37,246 nucleotides of DNA from Chloroflexota bacterium (GTDB lineage Bacteria; Chloroflexota; Anaerolineae; UBA4142): assembly GCA_023381515.1 (NCBI GenBank), contig JAMCQI010000109.1:1-37246 (forward strand). The letters are read 5' to 3'. Within the stretch, counting starts at the first letter, position 1. Each line of letters begins with the position of its first letter. Shown piece by piece: positions 1-7,539 of the stretch. Both the position numbers and the translations under genes were made by a program. The notes beneath the pieces were generated by a model, which searched no databases, was not told the DNA's origin, and saw only the letters and a program-made list of their open reading frames with translations.

Positions 1-29
1 GCTAGCGGAGCTCAAGCCGACCCGGCAGG

Positions 30-120
30 GGTAACATTCCGGCGTGACGTCACGAATTCCGTTTCGGTAACATTCTCTCGTGACGTCACGATCTCGTTTC
101 GGTAACATTTTCTCATGAAG
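30..120. repeat. Three tandem ~35-bp repeats, possible insertion-sequence end
   Basis: The sequence GGTAACATT recurs at 30, 66 and 101, a spacing of 36 and 35 bases. The first two units each carry the perfect palindrome GTGACGTCAC (43-52 and 80-89); the third diverges after CTCATGA. Ordered repeats of this kind are typical of transposase-binding sites at insertion-sequence ends, so an element may lie just left of the window. That is inference: no transposase gene is visible here. Confidence 0.55.
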
Positions 121-210
121 TTGCGCGTATCAATTAGCCAGGGCTGCAGGGCTGTTGCAAACTCTGTTGACAGCCCTGGTCAGAGGCGCGCAGCCTGTCA
201 CCCTCGCAGC

Positions 211-251
211 GGTCGCGAGGTCTAGCGACCCGCGGGATCATCGATCCCGCG
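211..251. repeat. Dispersed palindromic repeat, family A (intergenic copy)
   Basis: An imperfect hairpin with GGTCGC/GCGACC ends (211-230) is followed by a 9-bp stem CGCGGGATC / GATCCCGCG (231-239 and 243-251) with a 3-base loop. The same stem, with a different loop, occurs inside two glycosyltransferase-locus genes at 9201-9221 and 11139-11159, which marks this as a dispersed element and not chance. Confidence 0.7.
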
Positions 252-295
252 GGATTTGCGGGACCATAGCGGGGCGGGCAGTCTCCAATGTATCG

Positions 296-380
296 GTGAG
301 ATTGCTTCGAGCACACCCCGCTCTCGCAATGACAGATAGACGAAGCCGTACCCGTGAACTTTACGCGCGCAATCTCACCC
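296..380. repeat. Dispersed repeat, family G (ATTGCGAG/GCAATC type)
   Basis: This stretch contains GAGATTGCTTCG, CTCGCAATGACA and then CGAAGCCGTACCCGTG followed by GCGCAATCTC. Related copies occur at 15923-15956 (inside a gene), 28864-28936 and 37091-37141. It resembles the 'CATTGCGAG...GAAGCAATC' short repeats known from many bacterial genomes. No gene is seen between 121 and 636 apart from repeats and a promoter candidate. Confidence 0.6.
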
Positions 381-457
381 TTCGTCATGTACTCAACTAG
401 ACTTGTGCACGGCTTCGGCCAACTTTGCCAGCGCCCTACTGAAGCGTGCAGGGTGAC

Positions 458-486
458 TTGTTGCCTCTCATTCATTATGCTACAAT
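458..486 (+). promoter_or_regulatory. Candidate sigma70-type promoter for the ggt/PIG-L operon
   Basis: TTGTTG (458-463) is separated by exactly 17 bp from TACAAT (481-486). Transcription would begin near 493, leaving a leader of about 145 bases before the gamma-glutamyltransferase start at 637. The -10 is close to consensus; the -35 matches only in its first three bases. Confidence 0.4.
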
Positions 487-636
487 GCTCACGGCCGATC
501 AATGTATCGTCGTCGATGAACTCGCGCACCCCGGAGCATTGCCGAGGTCGCGTCCGTTTAGGAATTCTGACTGCAAAGGCACCAAGACCCCGTGCCCATC
601 TTCGTCTCTTGGCGCTCTTGGCCGAGGAGCCAATGA

Positions 637-2268
637 ATGCTGTTTGACTTTCGCTCTCGCCGCTCGCCGGTTCTCGCGCGGCACGGCATGGTGGCGGCAA
701 GCCAGCCGCTCGCCGCGATGGCAGGCGTGCGCATCTTGATGCAGGGGGGCAATGCCGCCGACGCGGCGATTGCCGTCGCCGCCGCGCTCAACGTCGCCGA
801 GCCGACTTCGACCGGGTTGGGCGGGGATTGCTTTGCGCTATTCTACGACGCGAAAACCGCGGCGGTTACCGCGCTCAACGGCTCGGGTCGCGCCCCCGCG
901 GCCCTCACCGTGGATCTCATCCGAAAGCAAGGCCTCGAATCACCTGATCGCCAATTCGCCAATCCTTTGCACGCGCATACCGTCACCGTGCCCGGGGCAT
1001 GCGCCGGCTGGTGCGACCTCCTCGAGCGGCACGGGACAATGCCAATGACCGAAATCCTTGCTCCGGCGATTCAACTCGCGGAGGAGGGCTTTCCGGTTGC
1101 ACCGGCGACGGCGGTCTATTGGGAGCGCTCAGAGGAGAAATTACGGTCCGCCCAGGGCGGACAAGCGCTGCTGGTCGACGGCCGTGCGCCCCATGCAGGC
1201 GAGATCTTTCGCAATCCCGGTCTGGCGCGCACCCTTCACACGATCGCCGAGGGGGGCAAGGACGCCTATTATCGAGGTCCTATTGCCGAGGCCGTCGCGC
1301 ACGTGGTGCAGCAGTCCGGAGGAGTCATGACCGCCGCGGACCTCGCGGCGCACACCTCAACCTGGGACAAGCCGATCAGCACGGTGTACCGCGGTCTGCG
1401 GGTTTGGGAGTGCCCGCCGAACGGGCAGGGGCTTGCCGCTCTCCTAGCCCTCAACATTCTCGAGGGCCTGGATCTCGCTTCCCTTGATCCCATGAGCGTC
1501 GAGCGTTGGCACATGCTCGTCGAAGCCATGCGCGTCGCCTTTGCCGATACGGGTTGGTATGTCGCCGACCCCGCTTTTTGCCACATTCCGCTCGACGGCC
1601 TCTTGAGTAAGCCCTACGCCGCGGAAAGGCGGCTGCGCGTCAATCCCAAGCGAGCGACCCTGGATACGGTGCACGGCACACCGGTCGCCGGATCCGATAC
1701 GGTCTATTTCTGTGTGGTGGACCCGCATGGCAATGCGTGTTCATTTATCAACAGCAACTACATGGGCTTTGGAACCGGCATTGTGCCGGAAGGCTGGGGT
1801 TTTTCGCTTCAAAATCGCGGCGCCAACTTTTCACTCGATCCCGCGCATCCCAACGCACTCGCGCCACGCAAGCGTCCGTACCACACCATCATTCCCGGAA
1901 TGCTCACTCGTGAGAACGACGGCTCCCTGTACGGTCCCTTTGGGGTGATGGGTGGATTCATGCAGCCGCAGGGCCACGTCCAGGTTGTGGTCGGCCTGGT
2001 CGACGACCAGCTCGATCCCCAGGCCGCGCTTGATCGGCCCCGCTTTTGCATAGAGCCCGCGAATGCGGGTGGGGTAGTCAGCCTGGAAACGGGTATTCCC
2101 CCTTCCGTCGTCGAGGGTCTGACGCAGCGCGGCCACATCATTCGGCCTGGGGTCTCGGGATATGGGCGCGCCCTTTTTGGCCGCGGGCAAATCATCCGCC
2201 GCGACCTCGACGGAGTGCTGTGGGGAGGGAGCGACCCGCGTGCGGACGGGTGTGCGATTGGCTTTTAG
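637..2268 (+). CDS. ggt: Gamma-glutamyltransferase family (Ntn-hydrolase) protein
   Basis: This 543-residue protein belongs to the gamma-glutamyltransferase superfamily, autoprocessed N-terminal-nucleophile hydrolases that transfer or hydrolyse gamma-glutamyl (or related acyl) groups. The proenzyme is cut before a threonine that becomes the nucleophile; here the matching residue is Thr355, in a DTVYFCVVD context. Arg86 (NGSGRAP) matches the arginine that binds the substrate carboxylate. The N-terminal MVAASQPLA and GGNAADAAIA motifs are typical. There is no signal peptide, so it is probably cytoplasmic, unlike classical periplasmic GGT. The region around KRPYHTIIPGM replaces the usual serine-rich loop, so the substrate may differ (for example an acylase or oxamate-hydrolase-like role). 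A GAGGAG ribosome site at 624-629 supports the ATG at 637. It is probably co-transcribed with the PIG-L gene 15 bases downstream. Confidence 0.9.
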   Translation: MLFDFRSRRSPVLARHGMVAASQPLAAMAGVRILMQGGNAADAAIAVAAALNVAEPTSTGLGGDCFALFYDAKTAAVTALNGSGRAPAALTVDLIRKQGLESPDRQFANPLHAHTVTVPGACAGWCDLLERHGTMPMTEILAPAIQLAEEGFPVAPATAVYWERSEEKLRSAQGGQALLVDGRAPHAGEIFRNPGLARTLHTIAEGGKDAYYRGPIAEAVAHVVQQSGGVMTAADLAAHTSTWDKPISTVYRGLRVWECPPNGQGLAALLALNILEGLDLASLDPMSVERWHMLVEAMRVAFADTGWYVADPAFCHIPLDGLLSKPYAAERRLRVNPKRATLDTVHGTPVAGSDTVYFCVVDPHGNACSFINSNYMGFGTGIVPEGWGFSLQNRGANFSLDPAHPNALAPRKRPYHTIIPGMLTRENDGSLYGPFGVMGGFMQPQGHVQVVVGLVDDQLDPQAALDRPRFCIEPANAGGVVSLETGIPPSVVEGLTQRGHIIRPGVSGYGRALFGRGQIIRRDLDGVLWGGSDPRADGCAIGF

Positions 2269-2283
2269 GACGATGAGGTAAGG

Positions 2284-3123
2284 ATGGCAGATAAGGAAAA
2301 ATCAAACATCAGCGATGCGTCAATACCCGAGCGCGGGATCAGCAAGGTGGACAGCAGTCAGGAGCCGGCGGCTCCTCGCCGCGTCATGTCGATTCACGCC
2401 CATCCGGACGATCAGGAATTCACCGTCGGTGGAACGCTCGCCAAGTGGGCGCAGGCGGGCAGCGAAATCATCACCGTCTGCATCACCAGCGGCGATTCAG
2501 GCTCGAATGAAAAAACCGATCCGAAGATGACCAAAGAGGCGCTCGCCCCCATACGCGAGCAAGAGCAGCGCAATGCCTGTCGCGTGTTGGGCGTCAAGGA
2601 GGTTGTCTTTCTCCGCTATCCGGACGGCATGCTCCAACCGACGATTACGCTTCGGCGCGATTTAACGCGCCTCATCCGCCGATATAAACCCGAGGCCGTC
2701 GTCTGTGGAGATCCCACCGTCCGTTTCTACGGCAACAGCTATATGAACCATCCCGACCATCGCGTCGCCGCGGACGTGGCCCTCGACGCGGTCTTTCCTT
2801 CCGCCGGCACGCGCTTGATCTTTCCCGAACTCTTGAGCGAGGGACTGGAGCCGCATGAAGTGAGCCGCGTTTTTGTTCACGGTTCCGAAAAGCCGGACAC
2901 TTTTGTCGACATCAGCTCCACCGTGGAGATCAAAAGCGCCGCGCTCAAAGAGCACCACAGCCAAATCAACGACTGGGATCCGGGCGAGATGCTCCAAGAG
3001 TGGGCGAGGGACGAAGGCAAAGAGCGAGGGCTCGCGGCGGAAGCCTTCCTTCAGATTGTCTTGAAGGAAGAGACTCGTCCGAAAGAGGAGGCTCCTCCGG
3101 AGGATGAGCCTCCGAAAGGATAA
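2284..3123 (+). CDS. PIG-L / LmbE-family zinc deacetylase
   Basis: This 279-residue protein is a PIG-L family metal-dependent deacetylase, a family that removes N-acetyl groups from amino sugars or cleaves related amides (MshB, BshB and Mca belong here). The zinc-site motif is AHPDD(Q) at residues 39-44, with Gln where the family usually has Glu, and the third ligand lies in HPDH (156-159, His159). Expected ligands are therefore His40, Asp43 and His159. About 34 charged residues precede the domain, and the tail is rich in Glu, Lys and Pro. The start at 2284 has GATGAGGTAAGG just upstream; an internal ATG before the first motif is an alternative. It lies 15 bases after the GGT-family gene, so the two probably act together, perhaps on a gamma-glutamyl or thiol-sugar conjugate. 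That last point is speculation. Confidence 0.88.
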   Translation: MADKEKSNISDASIPERGISKVDSSQEPAAPRRVMSIHAHPDDQEFTVGGTLAKWAQAGSEIITVCITSGDSGSNEKTDPKMTKEALAPIREQEQRNACRVLGVKEVVFLRYPDGMLQPTITLRRDLTRLIRRYKPEAVVCGDPTVRFYGNSYMNHPDHRVAADVALDAVFPSAGTRLIFPELLSEGLEPHEVSRVFVHGSEKPDTFVDISSTVEIKSAALKEHHSQINDWDPGEMLQEWARDEGKERGLAAEAFLQIVLKEETRPKEEAPPEDEPPKG

Positions 3124-3158
3124 TTCTCCCCTCCCGTGGGGAAACGAGCGAAAAGCAA

Positions 3159-3188
3159 AGGGAGCCGCCCATATATGGGCGGCTCCCT
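3159..3188. terminator. Perfect 30-nt palindrome between convergent genes (bidirectional terminator)
   Basis: Arms of 12 bp (AGGGAGCCGCCC at 3159-3170 and its complement at 3177-3188) flank ATATAT, itself self-complementary. It lies between the stop of the PIG-L gene (+) and the stop of the 3246-3536 gene (-). On the minus strand the hairpin is followed by a T-rich stretch, so termination is more convincing for the minus-strand gene. Confidence 0.75.
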
Positions 3189-3245
3189 CGATTTGTCCCA
3201 GGCCGTCTCTGGCGCCTGAGCTATAAAGAGATTCCAGCGCGGGCT

Positions 3246-3536
3246 CTAGATCCGGCGATAACGACCGCGCCAGCCCCCGCCGAGTACGACGGCAACCAAG
3301 AAGGCAAGGATGAGTGCTCCGACGAGGGCGGTGATAATCGGAATTCCGGCGTACGAAACCTCCGGCGCCAATATGATGCGCAAGACACTGATCATCAGCC
3401 ATTCCCCGACGATGGCGGCGACAAAGGCTCCGATAAAGCCGAACGGATAACGTACACCCATCGCAGCCATCGCTATCCAGGCGGCGAGGATGCCGATGAG
3501 CACGTAGACAATGAGCTGTGCCAAGCTGATTACCAC
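3246..3536 (-). CDS. GlsB/YeaQ/YmgE-family small membrane protein
   Basis: This 96-residue protein is nearly all hydrophobic, with three predicted membrane helices (about 5-26, 32-55 and 62-86) and a short basic end (RGRYRR). Glycine-rich packing and the G-F-I-G-A-F-V-A-A pattern in the second helix match the transglycosylase-associated / GlsB stress-response family (PF04226), usually 80-100 residues, found in the inner membrane and of unclear molecular role. The start is GTG at 3536: an AAGGAG site lies 8 bases upstream and the nearby out-of-frame ATG leads straight to a stop. It is monocistronic, convergent with the PIG-L gene, and shares the palindromic terminator at 3159-3188. Confidence 0.85.
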   Translation of the reverse strand: MVISLAQLIVYVLIGILAAWIAMAAMGVRYPFGFIGAFVAAIVGEWLMISVLRIILAPEVSYAGIPIITALVGALILAFLVAVVLGGGWRGRYRRI

Positions 3537-3776
3537 ATCCGTACTCCTTTCTCCAGTATTACCTTACTCTCTCGTCCGTGTGAGCTCTAGGCGCGATCCT
3601 TCAACGCCTTTTCGCCCATCTGCCGCGCGCAGCTGGCGCAACGTGCCAGAATCACCTTCCGTCTTTGGCCGAGCCATGCAAGTCGGATCGGATGCCGTCT
3701 GGCAAGGCTTGTTCCTGTGTGATATAACGCAGAGGGAAAGGACATGCTACAGGTAGCATCAGGCCGGAGACGGTAG
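3537..3776. other. Gene-free stretch upstream of the GlsB-like gene
   Basis: No convincing gene is seen here. A minus-strand open frame through 3587-3868 runs across the terminator hairpin and has no recognisable features. A 7-bp inverted repeat, ATGCTAC / GTAGCAT (3744-3750 and 3753-3759), could be an operator, but nothing else supports that. Confidence 0.4.
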
Positions 3777-3812
3777 AAAAAAAGGGTCATGCAAGCTTTT
3801 GCATGACCCTTT
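3777..3812 (-). terminator. Rho-independent terminator of the glycan locus
   Basis: A 14-bp perfect stem (3781-3794 with 3799-3812) closes a GCTT loop. Read on the minus strand it is followed at once by a run of seven T residues. It begins 40 bases after the stop of the last GT39 gene and is the best intrinsic terminator in the window. Confidence 0.9.
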
Positions 3813-3851
3813 TGCATAACACGCTCTATCGACGACCCCAAATCCAATAAA

Positions 3852-6053
3852 TCAGCGAATGTGTACATCCATCAGATCAATTTGGCCATTTTGGGTTGTC
3901 CAGGGCGTCTTGTCAGGATTGAGTGGCTCGTTCGTAAAAGGATTGTACATGGCGATGTGTAGACGATAATCGCCAAGAGCGAGCCCGGTCGGGATGTCGA
4001 TTCGTATGGGGTCTCGAATGATCTCGTCCTTGGACCAGCGCGATGTCCCGAGCGCGTTTCCCAAAGGAAGTTCGGAACTGGCGGCGACGAGTTGGCCGGT
4101 AGTGGAATAAAGGCCCACAAAGAGATGCTCGTCCACGTTCGTCGGCTGCACCGCTTGCCAATACAAAGTGGCGTTGAGCGTCTGACCCGCGTGGACGGTC
4201 ATTTCTGCCGGCTGGTATCCGAGGAACGAGATCCGCTGGCCCAGGAGCACCGGGCGCTCGGTCACACCGACGGGAAGCTGCGTGAGAGGAGCGCGCGAGG
4301 TGAGATATCCCTGGACGCGCGCATTGGATTCGCCGCTAAACACCTGGTCTTGAATCAGGCGGCCGTGTTGGGCAAGATAGTCGCGGATAAAGCCGTCCGG
4401 GTCTACGACTGTATCATACAGTCGCAGCAGCCACACGCGCGGATGGGCAGCAAAGAGACGGTCGAGCGCCGCGCGAGTCTCTTCCGTTGTCGTCGCGTAA
4501 AAGTCGGATTCACGGCTCCCCCAGCCGAGATTGGCCCCGCCGCCGATAGACCCCGTCTCTACGACAACCGGGCCGGAGGACGCATCACGCGGCCAATAAT
4601 CGGTCAGGCGACCGCGCCAGGCGACCGGCGCAGGATAGTAATAAACAAACGCCGTATAGGTGTATCCTGCGTCGAGGAGCACCGCATCGCCCGGCCGCCA
4701 GTTCTCCGCAATGCTCTGAACCGCGCTACGCAGGTCGTCGGTCGCGTACTCCGGATTGAACCAAAAGTTATAGTCCGAGTAGGCGGATGCGCCAGCGAGA
4801 ATGATCAGCATGCCGGCGGCGAGCCACCGAACCTGTGAAGCGTGAAACGCCGAAGCGAAGCGATGGTCCTCGTAGACGCCGCGCTCTCCGGCGGGGCGCG
4901 GGGTTTGCGAGATAAAGCGTGATCCGAGATTCCAAATCCCTACGAACCCCATCGCGAGCAAGAGATAGAATCCTGGCGAATATATAAAGAGATAGCGAAC
5001 ATGCCAGAGCGGTTTCCAAAAAGAGAGCAGGAAAATGGTCAATACGGGAATGAAGGTATAGCCGAGGAGAAAATAGCCCGTGACCGTCGGCGGAGCAACA
5101 GACTGGAACGGAATCTTTTTTCCCGTGCTTCGCCTGACGAGGCCGTAGCCAAGCACGAGTGCGACCAGAAACAGAACCAAGGCCACCGCCGCATCATTCC
5201 AATTCACCGACTGCCCAAGCGCAAGTGCAGAAAAGGATTGCAGCAGGATGGTGCCAAGGTCTGCAAACGAGCGCCAGGGCGGCACCGGCGGATTCGTCGC
5301 CTGCCAGTACGCAATCGGGAGCCAAGGAGCGTAAAGGAGCAGCATAAAGAGCTGGGAAGGTAACCAATGGCGGATGAACGCCGCTATTCCCGGTCGAAAT
5401 TCGAAATTCGTTACCCGAAGAAGGTAAAAGAGGGCAACAAGATTCTCAAAGACAAGGAGAAAGGCGAAATAGTAGAGCGTGTACAGACCGAGCACGCTGA
5501 TGACGGCGTAGGCGAGGAATGAACCCGAGACGTGAAACGTGAGACGTGAAATCCGAATCCTGAAACCCAAAACCTGAAACGTAGCGAGGTTCGTTCTCAA
5601 TTCCTGCAAAAGCTGGACGAAGAAAAAGACAGAGCCGAGGCCAAGCACCGCCCCGAGGGTATACATTCGCACTTCTTGCGAGTACCACAGGTTATAGGGA
5701 GAAATGGCGACAAGGAGCGCGGCCAGGAGCGCTACGCCTTTATCGAACCAGACACGGCCGGCGCGGTAAACCAATGCTATGAGCAAGACGCCGAAAAAGA
5801 GAGAAAGGAACGCGGAGGCGAATTCCGACCAACCGGCGAACGCGCCCCAGAAATGCAGGAGGTAATAGTACAGAGGAGGGTGGATATCTCCCGCCGTATG
5901 GCGGGTGAGGCTCGCCAGGTCCTGCCGCGCCAAAAAGAGGCTGACTGTCTCGTCATACCAGAGACTGTCTGCGCCCAGATGGTACAACCGGAGCGCGAAC
6001 GCACCCAGCAGCATGGGAAACAGCCAGGCGCGAGCCGGTATCCTCCAGCGCAA
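3852..6053 (-). CDS. GT39/PMT-family membrane glycosyltransferase (733 aa)
   Basis: This is a GT-C fold glycosyltransferase, probably moving a sugar from a polyprenyl-phosphate donor to a glycan, lipid or protein outside the membrane. The Asp-Glu pair (34-35, in SLWYDETVSLF) sits in the first outer loop as in the PMT/ArnT superfamily, followed by GDIHPPLYYYL and WYSQEVRMYT. About ten membrane helices fill residues 10-430. A beta-sandwich domain (about 595-733) with an LYW strand motif closes the protein; the other GT39 proteins of the locus share it. Two stretches look inserted: about 151-176 and about 378-411, both encoded by degenerate GTGAAACG-type repeats. The start is a TTG at 6053, one base after the preceding stop, with AAGGA upstream; ATG at residue 14 is an alternative. 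It is the last gene before the terminator at 3777-3812. Confidence 0.88.
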   Translation of the reverse strand: MRWRIPARAWLFPMLLGAFALRLYHLGADSLWYDETVSLFLARQDLASLTRHTAGDIHPPLYYYLLHFWGAFAGWSEFASAFLSLFFGVLLIALVYRAGRVWFDKGVALLAALLVAISPYNLWYSQEVRMYTLGAVLGLGSVFFFVQLLQELRTNLATFQVLGFRIRISRLTFHVSGSFLAYAVISVLGLYTLYYFAFLLVFENLVALFYLLRVTNFEFRPGIAAFIRHWLPSQLFMLLLYAPWLPIAYWQATNPPVPPWRSFADLGTILLQSFSALALGQSVNWNDAAVALVLFLVALVLGYGLVRRSTGKKIPFQSVAPPTVTGYFLLGYTFIPVLTIFLLSFWKPLWHVRYLFIYSPGFYLLLAMGFVGIWNLGSRFISQTPRPAGERGVYEDHRFASAFHASQVRWLAAGMLIILAGASAYSDYNFWFNPEYATDDLRSAVQSIAENWRPGDAVLLDAGYTYTAFVYYYPAPVAWRGRLTDYWPRDASSGPVVVETGSIGGGANLGWGSRESDFYATTTEETRAALDRLFAAHPRVWLLRLYDTVVDPDGFIRDYLAQHGRLIQDQVFSGESNARVQGYLTSRAPLTQLPVGVTERPVLLGQRISFLGYQPAEMTVHAGQTLNATLYWQAVQPTNVDEHLFVGLYSTTGQLVAASSELPLGNALGTSRWSKDEIIRDPIRIDIPTGLALGDYRLHIAMYNPFTNEPLNPDKTPWTTQNGQIDLMDVHIR
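4829..4862. repeat. Family C degenerate repeat inside a GT39 gene (second loop)
   Basis: The plus strand reads CTGTGAAGCGTGAAACGCCGA, a shorter relative of the repeats at 5525-5600 and 9023-9100. It encodes part of a hydrophilic insert just before the last membrane helix of the 733-residue glycosyltransferase. Read along the gene it has no stop codon; read the other way it contains TGA. Confidence 0.6.
5525..5600. repeat. Family C degenerate repeat inside a GT39 gene (first loop)
   Basis: Units of the type GAGACGTGAAACGT and CCTGAAACCC recur here in the plus strand. The stretch is translated on the minus strand as about 25 residues (FQVLGFRIRISRLTFHVSG) between two membrane helices. A related stretch lies in the YfhO-like gene at 9023-9100. 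Confidence 0.7.
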
Positions 6054-6054
6054 T

Positions 6055-7485
6055 TCAGCTGTCCTTCAAGCCCGTTTGCAGGCGCACCGCGGCCATCGCC
6101 AGCCCTGCATACATCCAAAAGAGCGCCACCGAGTGAGGGAAACTCAGGTTAAAGAAATAATGATCGGTCAGGCCACCGATCATCGCCCCGAGCAGGGCCC
6201 CCGCCAGACCCAACAGGATGGGAGCGAGAAAGGGATCCCGGGCAAGACCCGCAAACCACGCCAGCGTGACGTGATAGAAAAAGAGGCCCATGATGATGAG
6301 AAAAGCGGCGAGCCCGACGAGCCCCATCTCTTCCGCGATCAAGAGATAGACGTTCGACACGCCGATATAAGTATCGATGTCGGGCGAGGCGCCAAAACCG
6401 ACGCCGAAAATGGGGTAGCGGGAGATGAGAGTGAGCGCATCCTTGTACTCGCCCAGCCGCATCTGCGTCGCAAGGTCACTCGCCATGAAGGCATCCTGCA
6501 AGTGCCCGACATAGTCTTGAGTAAACGGCATGAGGAAGAGAACGGCAGCTCCCAGGATCAACAGGGCAATCATGGGGCGATAGCGTACGGTGGCGATCAC
6601 GGCGAGGGCGAGGCCGAGGCCCAGGAAAGCGCCGCGCGAAAAGGTGAGAATCATACAGACGGCCATCGCCGCACAAATGACAATCAGCAGGCGGCGCGGC
6701 AGCAGCGGGCGCCGGGCGAACAACTGAGGCGTCGCGAGGACGGTCACGAGGATCAGCAGGCCGCCTAGCACATTCGGATCGACGGAGGTCGAAGTGGCTC
6801 GCATCGGATTGCTCGGATCGTCTTCGATGAAGCGAAGAACGCTGTCGCCGGTTGGGTACTTGAAGACGCGCAGGGTGGAAAGAAGCCGAATGGTCAGGTC
6901 TTGCGGCAGGAAATAGAACAGAATGCCCAAGGCGGCGGAGACAAAACCGGCGAGGATGAGAACCGTCACTAGCCGCCCGAGCCTCTCGCGCGTCCGCACG
7001 ACGTTGACGAGGAGGAAAAAGAGGGAAACGCAAGTGAGCACCTCGCCAAAGTGCCGCAGCACTTCACGGTCGAGCGGGGCGTAGGCGAGACCGGCGGTAA
7101 ACGAAAAGACCGCGAGAACGAGAAAGACGAGGATGGGGACGCCGAGGGGCGTGGCGACAAAACTCTCCTCCTGCCTCGTCAAGGCGCGCGCGACCCAGAC
7201 GCCAAAGACCGCGACGAGCGCGAGGTCGAGAAACGTTGGGTTGAATCCCAAATTAAGGGGAACGGCTCCGAAGGGGAGAAGAACAGCCACCGCGATCAGG
7301 GCGTAGAGACCATATTCGATGCTGGAAAGCACGACGACGGCAGCCACCGCCGCCAGCGCCAGCGCAAAGGCAATCGCCGGTGAGCCGAGCGCGATGAGGG
7401 CTCCGGCCGCGAGCGCCAGGAGCACGCCGAGCCCCAGCACAATCACCCAGAGTTGGGTGCGGTTTTCGGTAAGATGCAATTCCAT
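6055..7485 (-). CDS. O-antigen ligase/polymerase (Wzy/WaaL-like) membrane protein
   Basis: The product has 476 residues and about 12-14 membrane helices. The Wzy_C / O-antigen ligase signature (PF04932) is visible: TFSRGAFLGL near residue 281, then a large outer loop with SRYPIFGVGFG and NVYLLIAEEMGLVGL around 360-400. Such enzymes polymerise glycan repeat units or ligate undecaprenyl-linked glycan to an acceptor outside the membrane. It lies between a YfhO-like gene and a GT39 gene, which fits a surface-glycan role. I place the start at ATG 7485 because a promoter with its -10 only 7 bases upstream (7493-7521) would give a nearly leaderless message; no ribosome site is visible. A TTG at 7494 overlaps that -10. 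Unlike its neighbours it carries no repeat insert. Confidence 0.85.
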   Translation of the reverse strand: MELHLTENRTQLWVIVLGLGVLLALAAGALIALGSPAIAFALALAAVAAVVVLSSIEYGLYALIAVAVLLPFGAVPLNLGFNPTFLDLALVAVFGVWVARALTRQEESFVATPLGVPILVFLVLAVFSFTAGLAYAPLDREVLRHFGEVLTCVSLFFLLVNVVRTRERLGRLVTVLILAGFVSAALGILFYFLPQDLTIRLLSTLRVFKYPTGDSVLRFIEDDPSNPMRATSTSVDPNVLGGLLILVTVLATPQLFARRPLLPRRLLIVICAAMAVCMILTFSRGAFLGLGLALAVIATVRYRPMIALLILGAAVLFLMPFTQDYVGHLQDAFMASDLATQMRLGEYKDALTLISRYPIFGVGFGASPDIDTYIGVSNVYLLIAEEMGLVGLAAFLIIMGLFFYHVTLAWFAGLARDPFLAPILLGLAGALLGAMIGGLTDHYFFNLSFPHSVALFWMYAGLAMAAVRLQTGLKDS

Positions 7486-7492
7486 ATCAGTC

Positions 7493-7521
7493 AATATAGC
7501 TTATAGCGCCCTTCCAGGCAA
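7493..7521 (-). promoter_or_regulatory. Internal promoter for the O-antigen ligase gene
   Basis: On the minus strand TTGCCT (7521-7516) is followed after exactly 17 bp by TATATT (7498-7493). Only 7 bases separate the -10 from the ATG at 7485, so the transcript would start about one base before the start codon. This would let the last two genes of the locus be expressed separately. Confidence 0.5.
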
Positions 7522-7539
7522 ATCTTACTCAATACTTTT

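Noticed and set aside
30..120. The tandem repeats as a CRISPR array
   Set aside because: The units are contiguous with no variable spacers, and there are only three.
3587..3868. A 93-residue minus-strand open frame
   Set aside because: It runs across the strong terminator hairpin at 3777-3812, has no domain or ribosome site, and overlaps the last glycosyltransferase end.
4092..4838. A 248-residue plus-strand open frame inside the 3852-6053 gene
   Set aside because: It is antisense to the conserved beta-sandwich and membrane domain and has no features of its own.
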